Assembly: GCA_017529165.1 (NCBI GenBank)
Contig: JAFXNY010000175.1
Coordinates: 1-22,680, forward strand
Reading direction: 5' to 3'
Length of the DNA: 22,680 nt
Source of the DNA: Clostridia bacterium
Lineage (GTDB): Bacteria; Bacillota_A; Clostridia; Oscillospirales; Acutalibacteraceae
This document shows positions 1 through 8,000 of the stretch, one piece after another. The translations under genes and the position numbers were made by a program. Positions within the stretch are counted from its first letter, which is position 1; each line of letters begins with the position of its first letter. Below the pieces are notes generated by a model, which was not told the origin of the DNA, did no database searches, and saw only the letters and a list, made by a program, of their open reading frames with translations.

Positions 1-1556
1 GAATTGTCAACCGGCTCTTCGCCGTCAGACTGTTCGATATCGTCTGCCGCTACAATAGCGGTTTTCCGCTCGGCACCGTACTTTTTAATAACCTCTTCAA
101 GTTCATTTATAATAATTCTCTTAATCTTTGATTTTGAATCGAGAATAGACTGCATTTCTTCGATAGTGTTTTGAAGCTGTTCTATATCCTCGAGTCTTTT
201 AAGAATATACTCACGGTTTAAGTGACGAAGTTTGATTTCAGCTACATATTCAGCCTGAACCTCATCAATGCCGAAGCCTATCATAAGATTGGGGACTACT
301 TCTTTTTCTTCGGCAGTCTCCCTTACTATCTTTATAGCTTTATCGATATCAAGCAAGATTTTTTGCATACCTTTTAATAGGTGCAATCTATCCTTTGCTT
401 TAGAAAGCTTGAAATAAACCTTTCTGCGCACGCATTCACTTCTGAAAGCAACCCATTCGCTTATTATCTCCTTTACGCCCATAACTCTCGGCGTGCTGGC
501 GATAAGTATATTAAAGTTACAAGAAAAACTGTCTTCAAACGGAGTCGTTTTATAAAGCCTGTTCATAAGCTTTTCCGGATCAACGCCACGCTTGAGGTCT
601 ATAGTTATCTGCAAACCCGAAAGGTCGGTTTCATCTCTTATATCGTTTATCTCAGTTATCTTTTTTGCCTTAACGAGTTCAACAACCTTTTCAATGATTG
701 CTTCGGTAGTGGTTGTAGGCGGAATAGAGTTTATATCTATGCAGTTATTAGCTTTATCATAGGTGTATGTGCCTCTTACCTTAAAACTGCCTCTGCCGGT
801 TTCATAAATCTTTTCCATTTGCTCACGGTTATAAAGCAGTTCTCCGCCTATTGAAAAATCAGGCGCTATAAGGGTATCGGCAACATTTATATCTTCATCT
901 TTTATATATGCTATCGTGGTTTCGCAAACCTCTTTAAGGTTAAAAGAGCAAATTGAGCTTGCCATACCTGCGGCAATACCCATATTAGCGTTAACAAGCA
1001 CGGTTGGGAAAGTAACAGGAAAAAGCACCGGCTCTTTCATAGTGGCATCGTAGTTATCTACAAAATCTACAGTATCTTTATCTATATCGCTGAATAGCTC
1101 GGCAGAAATGGGGGCAAGCTTGGCTTCGGTGTAACGAGCGGCGGCGCACTGCATATCCCTTGAATATGACTTACCGAACGAGCCCTTTGAAGCGACAAAC
1201 GGATGCAAAAGTGCACCATTGCCCTCGGAGAGCCTTACCATAGTATCATATATCGCTGCATCGCCGTGTGGGTTAAGCTGCATAGTACGCCCTACTATGT
1301 TCGCCGATTTAATTGTAGAGCCGTTTAACAGCCCCATATTATACATTGTATAAAGAAGCTTTCTGTGTGACGGCTTAAACCCGTCAATCTCCGGAATTGC
1401 ACGGGATACAATTACGCTCATAGCATAGGGCATAAAGTTTGATTTGAGTGTATCGGTAACGCTCTCATCTACAATAGTACCGGCACCTGCTATATATGCG
1501 TCTGCCACAGGCTTTTTAGGTTTTATTGTTTCTTCTTTTCTTTTCCTTGAAGCCAT
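1..1556 (-). CDS. parC: Type IIA topoisomerase subunit A (ParC/GyrA-like), 3' end cut by window
   Basis: This is the DNA breakage-reunion subunit of a type IIA topoisomerase; with the ParE-like partner just upstream it should form an A2B2 enzyme that passes one duplex through another. I translated about 518 codons from ATG at 1554-1556; the C-terminal part lies outside the window. The catalytic tyrosine is Y142, in the motif AARYTE (codon 1131-1133), preceded by the conserved Arg. The winged-helix signature (GFKPSHRKLLYT, about residues 59-70) and the segment NPHGDAAIYDT (95-105) are present. At the position of E. coli GyrA Ser83 there is Ala100; the Asp87 equivalent is Asp104. The start has a strong AAGGAG ribosome site overlapping the parE stop, so the two are translationally coupled (9-nt gap). 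The sequence is divergent from standard GyrA and ParC, so topo IV versus a second gyrase-like enzyme is not settled; the missing C-terminal domain would help decide. Confidence 0.9.
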   Translation of the reverse strand, partial: MASRKRKEETIKPKKPVADAYIAGAGTIVDESVTDTLKSNFMPYAMSVIVSRAIPEIDGFKPSHRKLLYTMYNMGLLNGSTIKSANIVGRTMQLNPHGDAAIYDTMVRLSEGNGALLHPFVASKGSFGKSYSRDMQCAAARYTEAKLAPISAELFSDIDKDTVDFVDNYDATMKEPVLFPVTFPTVLVNANMGIAAGMASSICSFNLKEVCETTIAYIKDEDINVADTLIAPDFSIGGELLYNREQMEKIYETGRGSFKVRGTYTYDKANNCIDINSIPPTTTTEAIIEKVVELVKAKKITEINDIRDETDLSGLQITIDLKRGVDPEKLMNRLYKTTPFEDSFSCNFNILIASTPRVMGVKEIISEWVAFRSECVRRKVYFKLSKAKDRLHLLKGMQKILLDIDKAIKIVRETAEEKEVVPNLMIGFGIDEVQAEYVAEIKLRHLNREYILKRLEDIEQLQNTIEEMQSILDSKSKIKRIIINELEEVIKKYGAERKTAIVAADDIEQSDGEEPVDN

Positions 1557-1565
1557 AGTATCTCC

Positions 1566-3548
1566 TTAGCTTAAATCTATATCATCCATATAAAGATATC
1601 CGTTATCGGCAATATAGTCTTTTCTGCCGGCGAGATTATCACCTAATAGTAAATCAAACATATCGCTTGTCATTTCCGCCTCATCCGGCATTATCTTTAT
1701 AAGACGGCGTGTATCAGAGTTCATAGTAGTAAGGTTCATCATATCAGGCTGATTTTCACCAAGTCCCTTACTGCGCTGTAAGGTATATTTTTCGTCCCCG
1801 ATTTTTTCGAGTATCTCACGCTTTTCGTTTTCATCATAGGCAAAATAGGTTTTTTGCTTTGTATTTATCTCATAAAGCGGAGTCTCTGCGATAAACACCT
1901 TGCCCTCGGTTATCAGTGTGGGCATAAGGCGGTAAATCATAGTAAGTATAAGTGTTCTGATATGAAAACCGTCAACATCCGCATCGGTACAAATAATAAT
2001 CTTATTCCAGCGGAGATTGCCAATATCAAAGTTTGATAACTTTTTATTTGATTTTGATTTTACTTCAACACCGCAACCGAGAACTTTCAGCAAATCAGTT
2101 ATAATTTCGCTCTTAAAGATTTTATCGTACTCCGCTTTAAGGCAATTTAGTATTTTCCCTCTTACCGGCATTATAGCCTGAAAAGATGCGTCTCGTGCAA
2201 GCTTACAAGAACCGAGTGCCGAATCACCCTCAACTATATAAAGCTCTCGCTCGGATACATCACGGCTGCGGCAGTCGACAAACTTCTGCACCCTATCCAC
2301 CATTGAGTTACTGCTTTGAAGAGTTTTTTTAATATTTATACGCTCTTTCTCGCTTCGCTCACGGCTACGCTTATTTATAAGAACCTGCTCGGCGATTTTA
2401 TCCGCCTCCGCTTTGTTCTCTATAAAATATATTTCAAGCTGATGCCGCAAAAACTCGGTCATAGCTTCGGCTATAAACTTATTTGTTATAGATTTCTTAG
2501 TCTGGTTCTCATAAGATGTAACTGTAGAAAATGAAGAAATTACAAGAACAAGACACTCTTCAATATCGGCAAAGGTAATTTTGCTCTCTCCCGATTTATA
2601 CTTGCCGGTTTGCTTTATATAAGCATCAATCTGATAAACAAATGCATTCCTTACCGCCTTTTCAGGCGCACCGCCGTACTCAAGCCAGCTTGAATTATGG
2701 TAATACTCTTTAAGCTGATGTACATTTGAAAAGGTGAGAGCAACATTTATCTTTACTTTATACTCAGGCTTGTCCTCCCTGTCGCGTCCTTTTCTCTCTG
2801 TGTGCCAGAGCTGAACCGAAGACAGCTTGTTTTCGCCTACAGTTTCGTTGATATAATCTTCTATACCGTTTTTATAAACTATATCCTGCGAAATAAAACG
2901 GGAGCCCTGCTGTGTGCGAAACTCAAACTTAAGTCCGTTATTAACTATCGCCTGCCGGCGCAAGGTATCCACAAAGTATTCGCTCGGTATATTTACATCA
3001 GTAAAAACTTCGATATCGGGTTTCCAACGGGTTTTGGTGCCGGTATCTTTTCCTGAATACGGCTCTTTTTTAAGCCCCCCTACATTGTATCCCTTTTCAA
3101 AATGCAGACTGTACTTATATCCGTCCCTCTTAACCTCAACATCCATATATTCTGCTGAATACTGGGTTGAACAAAGACCTAAGCCGTTAAGACCAACAGA
3201 ATATTCATAGTTCGCACCGTCGTTAGTATTGTATTTTCCTCCGGCATAAAGCTCACAATAAACTAGCTCCCAGTTATAGCAGTTTTCTTTATTATTGATA
3301 TCAACCGGACAACCACGCCCGAAATCTTCAACTTCTATAGAACCGTCACTATACTGTGTAACAACAATTTTCTTGCCGTAGCCTTCCCTTGCTTCATCTA
3401 TTGAGTTGGAAATAACCTCAAATACCGAATGCTCGCAACCGTCAAGCCCGTCAGAGCCGAAAATAACCCCCGGGCGCTTACGAACTCTATCAGGACCTTC
3501 AAGCTTTTGAATACTTTCGTTACCGTATTCAGTCTTTATGTTTGCCAA
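1566..3548 (-). CDS. parE: Type IIA topoisomerase subunit B (ParE/GyrB-like), TTG start
   Basis: This is the ATPase and TOPRIM subunit of the topoisomerase pair, 660 aa from the chosen TTG at 3546-3548. The GHKL ATPase has the catalytic Glu (E44) and Asn (N48, NSIDEA), the DxGxG box as DFGRGCP (75-81) and a GLNGLG loop (119-124). The QTK loop (349-351) closes the transducer domain. TOPRIM motifs are EGDSA (E440), PVRGKILN, and TDADVDG (D522, D524, D526), followed by KGLGE (594-598). Phe replaces the usual Asn in DNGRG and Asn replaces His in GLHGVG. The frame is open up to an ATG at 3590, but that ATG directly follows the first five bases of a TATAAT -10 box, while TTG 3548 has GGGAGG eight bases upstream and begins at MANIKTEYG, the usual family start. 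It is first in a two-gene operon with parC. Calling it ParE rather than GyrB is inference. Confidence 0.9.
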   Translation of the reverse strand: MANIKTEYGNESIQKLEGPDRVRKRPGVIFGSDGLDGCEHSVFEVISNSIDEAREGYGKKIVVTQYSDGSIEVEDFGRGCPVDINNKENCYNWELVYCELYAGGKYNTNDGANYEYSVGLNGLGLCSTQYSAEYMDVEVKRDGYKYSLHFEKGYNVGGLKKEPYSGKDTGTKTRWKPDIEVFTDVNIPSEYFVDTLRRQAIVNNGLKFEFRTQQGSRFISQDIVYKNGIEDYINETVGENKLSSVQLWHTERKGRDREDKPEYKVKINVALTFSNVHQLKEYYHNSSWLEYGGAPEKAVRNAFVYQIDAYIKQTGKYKSGESKITFADIEECLVLVISSFSTVTSYENQTKKSITNKFIAEAMTEFLRHQLEIYFIENKAEADKIAEQVLINKRSRERSEKERINIKKTLQSSNSMVDRVQKFVDCRSRDVSERELYIVEGDSALGSCKLARDASFQAIMPVRGKILNCLKAEYDKIFKSEIITDLLKVLGCGVEVKSKSNKKLSNFDIGNLRWNKIIICTDADVDGFHIRTLILTMIYRLMPTLITEGKVFIAETPLYEINTKQKTYFAYDENEKREILEKIGDEKYTLQRSKGLGENQPDMMNLTTMNSDTRRLIKIMPDEAEMTSDMFDLLLGDNLAGRKDYIADNGYLYMDDIDLS

Positions 3549-3556
3549 AGTCCGTT

Positions 3557-3562
3557 CCTCCC
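3557..3562 (-). promoter_or_regulatory. Ribosome binding site deciding the parE TTG start
   Basis: GGGAGG on the minus strand lies eight bases before the TTG at 3546-3548. No comparable site precedes the more upstream ATG at 3588-3590. Confidence 0.8.
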
Positions 3563-3588
3563 ACAAATATAAGTCATATACAGTAGTC

Positions 3589-3618
3589 ATTATATACCAT
3601 ATATTGTGTTTTAGTCAA
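3589..3618 (-). promoter_or_regulatory. SigA-type promoter of parE-parC
   Basis: On the minus strand TTGACT (3613-3618) is followed after 18 bases by a perfect TATAAT (3589-3594). Transcription should begin near 3582, giving a leader of about 33 nt that contains the GGGAGG ribosome site. The promoter sits just past the terminator of the upstream M23 gene, so parE-parC is an independent unit. Confidence 0.8.
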
Positions 3619-3629
3619 GTAATATAAAC

Positions 3630-3663
3630 AAAAAAACGCTCTCGGGACACAGGTCACGAGAGC
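3630..3663 (-). terminator. Rho-independent terminator of the M23 peptidase gene
   Basis: Minus-strand stem GCTCTCG/CGAGAGC (3657-3663 with 3638-3644), extended after one mismatch by GAC/GTC, then a seven-T tract (3630-3636). It lies 17 nt after the stop codon and just upstream of the parE promoter. Confidence 0.88.
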
Positions 3664-3679
3664 ATAAATATAACTATAA

Positions 3680-4873
3680 TTATTTAAGTCCTATATAAGG
3701 TTGGGGGTTAACCCTATCAGAGCCTATATAAACTTCAAAATGCAGGTGATTGCCGGTTGAGTTGCCTGTGGAGCCCACAAGAGCTATAACATCGCCTGCA
3801 GACACGATATCGCCTGTATTTACACAAAGCTTACTTGCGTGAGCGTAAAGGGTCTGTATACCGTTGCCGTGGTCAATAATAACGCAGTTGCCGTAATCTC
3901 TGTATCTTCCTGCCAAAGTAACCTTGCCCGATGCCGCCGCCATAATGGATGTGCCGTTCGGCGCCCGCAAATCTACACCCTTATGACCGTTTTTACCGTA
4001 CGGGCAGGAAACCTCCCAAGACCCTGACGGTAGCGGAAAAACAAAACCGGACTTACCTGTTTTAGATGATGACTTCATAGTACCAACCGTTACTATTTCA
4101 TCCACAGGCTCTTTTACAACCTCAACACTTTCAGTGGTTTTCTCGGTTACTTCGCCGTTTATATATACAATACCGGATACTACACGGTTAATACCGTTTT
4201 CACCCTTTTGTTCTACATTTACATACCCGGTCTGCTTATCTGCCGATTTGTTTATAACGGTTTTATATGCTACAGACTGTTCAGAGGATACTCTTGAAAC
4301 AGTCATAACATCTAGTGAAGAAATTGTTTCGCCGAGCGATGATATATCACTAAGCTCACTTTCTAAAAAGTATCCCTCTTCAAGTCTAACATCAGCACAA
4401 AACTTACTCTCGCACTCTAACCCATCAATATTATATTGTGCCTTTTTTTCTTCAAGCGCACTGTTTAGCTTCTCTGTATCGGCACAGCCGGCATCTACAC
4501 CGTCAATAATAAGGCGTGACGCTGAAACTATCTCATCTGTGTTATCGATAATAGCACCGGCAACCTCTTCGCAGGTTTCAGCCGTTTGGTTTAGCGTTAC
4601 AACAGTATCTATCTTAACCTCCGGCAGAACTTCATCTATGTTTTCACATTCCACCATATCGGCAACAAGACTTACTGCGGCATAATATACCTTTTTATCA
4701 CTTACGGTAGTTATAACCTTATCGTTAAACTTAATATTGTATGCCAAGCGAACTCCGCCAAACACAACGCTAAGTACGATTGCCACAGCGGATATAACAC
4801 AAAAAGATGCAGATATTATATTTTTAGAGTTTATATTTGACTTACCTGTCAAAACGCTTATTCCGCTTCTCAC
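3680..4873 (-). CDS. Membrane-anchored M23 (LytM/DD-endopeptidase type) peptidase with G5-like region
   Basis: A predicted extracytoplasmic peptidoglycan endopeptidase that cuts peptide cross-bridges. From the GTG at 4871-4873 it has 397 aa. One membrane segment lies at about 19-40 with a short cytoplasmic N-terminus, then an uncharacterised extracellular region rich in acidic residues (about 45-185), a G5-like segment ending PVDEIVTVGT (256-265), and a C-terminal LytM domain (about 278-397). Zinc and catalytic residues are visible: H297 and D301 in HKGVD, H345 in YAHAS, and H376/H378 in HLHFEV. It is a single-gene unit with its own promoter and terminator. The start is uncertain: a weak AAGAGG lies 12 nt before GTG, while a better GAGGAG lies 9 nt before an in-frame ATT at 4895-4897 that would add eight residues. 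Two palindromes in the promoter suggest a dedicated regulator. The family call is secure; the physiological role (growth, division or spore development) is not visible. Confidence 0.9.
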   Translation of the reverse strand: MRSGISVLTGKSNINSKNIISASFCVISAVAIVLSVVFGGVRLAYNIKFNDKVITTVSDKKVYYAAVSLVADMVECENIDEVLPEVKIDTVVTLNQTAETCEEVAGAIIDNTDEIVSASRLIIDGVDAGCADTEKLNSALEEKKAQYNIDGLECESKFCADVRLEEGYFLESELSDISSLGETISSLDVMTVSRVSSEQSVAYKTVINKSADKQTGYVNVEQKGENGINRVVSGIVYINGEVTEKTTESVEVVKEPVDEIVTVGTMKSSSKTGKSGFVFPLPSGSWEVSCPYGKNGHKGVDLRAPNGTSIMAAASGKVTLAGRYRDYGNCVIIDHGNGIQTLYAHASKLCVNTGDIVSAGDVIALVGSTGNSTGNHLHFEVYIGSDRVNPQPYIGLK

Positions 4874-4930
4874 ATAGCTAAAAAGCCTCTTAAAAATAAA
4901 GCATTACTCCTCTTTTTAATCGTTTCAAAA

Positions 4931-4987
4931 GTTACAGATTTGTAACCATTACATTACTATTATACACAAAAGTTACAAAATTGCAAC
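4931..4987 (-). promoter_or_regulatory. Promoter of M23 gene with two GTTAC/GTAAC operator-like palindromes
   Basis: Minus-strand TTGCAA (4981-4986), a 16-base spacer and TATAAT (4959-4964) form the promoter; the start should be near 4952. A perfect inverted repeat GTTACA-N4-TGTAAC lies at 4931-4946, just past the start, and an imperfect copy at 4972-4987 covers the -35. The same stretch has the hexamers TGTAAC (4972-4977) and TGTATA (4961-4966) as a direct repeat spaced by five bases, close to the WalR box described in Bacillus and Staphylococcus (TGTWAH-N5-TGTWAH), plus TGTAAT at 4948-4953. The regulator is not identified. Confidence 0.65.
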
Positions 4988-5033
4988 CTTTTTTTAGTTT
5001 TTCAAATATTTTCCTTTATTTATAAATATTAGA

Positions 5034-5074
5034 AAAGACCGCACACGCCTATAATATAGGCATATGCGGTCTTT
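5034..5074 (-). terminator. Terminator after polC
   Basis: Minus-strand hairpin with arms AAAGACCGCA (5065-5074) and TGCGGTCTTT (5034-5043) and an inner GCCTAT/ATAGGC stem, followed by TTTTCT. It starts seven bases after the polC stop and ends the pyrH-polC operon. Confidence 0.85.
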
Positions 5075-5080
5075 ATAAGT

Positions 5081-8000
5081 TTAGAACAGTGACATCTGAT
5101 TTGTATCCGGTAAATCAGCGAGTGCGCCTAAATCGGATAGTTTTTCTATTATCGTTTTCGAAACACCTGCCATAGAGGCAAAATCTTCTTTTGAGACATA
5201 GTCACCTTTTAGTGCCGCTTCATATATAGAATATGCCGCTTTCTCACCAACACCGGACAGCGCACCGAAAGGCAGACGCATTTTACCGTTTTTGGGCAAA
5301 AACTTCATAGCGTGGGAATGTTTGATATCAATAGGTAGTATCTCTATTCCCCTTGCCATCATCTCGTTGAATATAAGAAGGTTATTATAGACATCTATTT
5401 CCTTTTTGGTTGCCTCTTTACCTTTTGCGGCGGTATCGGCTATGAGTGCTTTAACCGCCGAATGTCCTTTAAGCAGGGTATCAACATCTATATCCTCAGG
5501 TCTTGCAGTAAAATATGCACAGTAGTATTCAAGCGGACGATATACCTTATACCAACCTATTTTAAGTGCAGATATAACATACGCCGCCGCATGCGCTTTC
5601 GGGAACATATATTCAATCTTTTTACAGCTTTGAATATACCATTCGGGAACATCTAACGCACGCATATCTTCTGCCATTTTATTCCAATCATCTTCCGAAA
5701 TCTTACCCTTGGCATACATACCCTTACGCACGGTTTCGGTAATTTTAAAAGCTCTGCTCTCATCCATACCCTTTTGTATAAGGTAAACCATAATATTATC
5801 TCTTGTACCTATTACTTCGCCGATTGTGCAGGTACCGTTCTCAATTAAGTCCTTAGCGTTGCCGTGCCATACATTAGTACCGTGCGAAAGACCGGAAATC
5901 TGCAAAAGGTCTGCAAATGTAGTAGGCTTACACTGAAGTAACATTTCACGCGTGAGCTTGGTGCCGAACTCGGGAAGACCTAATGTTCCTATTTTAGAGT
6001 TTATCTCTTCGGGTGATACGCCGAGTTCATCAGTAGAGACAAACAGGCTCATTACCCTCTTATCACTCATCGACACATCGTTTACCGAGATACCGCTGTA
6101 CTCCTCTAAATATTTATATGTAGTAGGTACAACATGGCCTAATTCATCAAGCTTAAGTATTGTATCGTGTATCGAATGGAAGTCGAAATGGGTTGTAATT
6201 ATATCCGAGTTCACATCATCTGCCGGATGTTGAACTGGACAAAAATCATAAATCGTCATATTATTGGGTACTACTATCATACCTGCCGGATGTTGACCCG
6301 TAGTCATCTTAACCTTTGAGTTTTCAACAAGCTTTGCAAGACGGTTAAGCTCTGGCTGGCTTAGTGTTATCCCTAATTTTTCGGCATACGCCTTTGTAAA
6401 ACCGAATGCTGTTTTTTCTGCAATAGTAGTTATAGTACCGGCTTTATAAACATTCCCTGCGCCAAATAAAGTTTTAGTGTATTCCTGAACATCATTCTGG
6501 ACTTCATCAGAGAAGTTAAGGTCGATATCCGGCACCTTATCACCCTTAAAGCCTAAAAAGGTTTCAAACGGTATGTTGTGACCGTCACGGTCAAGCGGCA
6601 TACCGCAATCAGGACAGTTCTTTTCAGGCAAATCGAAGCCCGAGCCGTATTCTTCGCTGCCGAAAAACTCGCTGTGGTGGCAGTTATGGCATACATAGTG
6701 AGCAGGCAACGGGTTTACTTCGGATATGCCTGCCATAGTGGCAACAAACGATGAGCCTACAGAGCCACGAGAGCCTACAAGGTAACCCTTTTCCTCACTG
6801 TAAGATACTAACTTCTGTGCCGAAATATACATTATTGAAAAGCCGTTGTTAATAATCGAGTTAAGCTCTTTTTCGAGTCTTTTTTCTACTATTTCGGGCA
6901 GGTTTTCGCCGTAAATACGGTGAGCGTTATCCCAGCATATTTTTTTAAGCAGTTCATCCGAGCCCTCAATGGTAGGCGGATAGTTGCCCTCCGGCACGGG
7001 TATAACATCACCCGATATCATATCCGCTATTTTATTGGGGTTATCTATAACAAACTCTTTAGCACGCTCACCGAAATAGTCGAACTCTTTAAGCATTTCT
7101 TCGGTTGTTTTGAAATACAAAGGTGCTTGATACTCGATATCATCAAAACCTTGACCGGCTAAGACTATCTGGCGGAGAACACCGTCCTCTTGGCGTAAAA
7201 AGTGAACATCCCCCGTAGCTACAACCGGCATGGATAACTCGTCTGCAAGCTCAACTATTTTGCGATTAAAATCTTTAATAACATCAATGCTTGTAACCGC
7301 CTTAAATCTGTTTTTAACTGTATTCCCTTTTTTATCGACCTTATCGGGCAGTGAGCTTTCCCTTACCATAAATTCGTTATTGCCGAGCGGTTGTATTTCA
7401 AGATAATCATAATACTTTGCGATTTCCAAAAGCTCTTCATGGCTTTTGCCATCCACAACGGCACGGTAAAGCTCGCCCTGCTCGCAAGCAGAGCCTATAA
7501 GCAAGCCCTCTCTGTATTTGTCGAGCTCGCTTCTAAGCGTAATAGGGCGAGAGTGAAAACAGTTAAGATGTGCACCGGAAACCAGCTTATAAAGATTTTT
7601 AAGTCCGGTTTTATTCTTTACAAGAATAATCTGGTGATTTCGCATTTTTGATAATTCTTTAGAAGAAAGGCCTGATATATCATGCCTTATATCATCTATA
7701 AAATAGCTTTCAACGCCGTATATTACTTTGAAATCTCTGCCTGATTTTCTAATACTTTTCACCGCGGCAGCTGCCGCAGGATATGCCTGAACAACGCCGT
7801 GGTCTGTTATGGCAATCGCCTTATGCCCCCACTTAAATGCCGTGTTTATTAAATCCCCCGCACTTGATACGGCGTCTTTAGCCGACATATTGGTATGGCA
7901 ATGAAGCTCTATTCTGCGGTTACCCTCATAGTCATCCGTCTTTTCATACTTTTTAAGCGTTGCCAAAGCCTTTGCGTCAACTATAAAGCTACCGGACCAA

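Noticed and set aside
381..854. 157-aa open frame on the plus strand
   Set aside because: It lies wholly opposite the parC-like gene, has no ribosome site and no recognisable domain; the minus-strand frame has clear topoisomerase motifs.
4134..4685. 183-aa Ser/Thr-rich open frame on the plus strand that looks like a secreted protein
   Set aside because: It is the reverse complement of the low-complexity acidic region of the M23 gene; no promoter or ribosome site, and the minus-strand gene has its own promoter and terminator.
4988..5033. Small gene or RNA between polC and the M23 gene
   Set aside because: Only T/A-rich spacer is seen between the polC terminator and the M23 promoter; no open frame with a ribosome site and no stable fold.
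7634..7708. Frameshift or pseudogene in polC explaining the missing exonuclease
   Set aside because: The frame is continuous through the junction, with normal PHP sequence on both sides; no exonuclease remnants are visible in the translated sequence.
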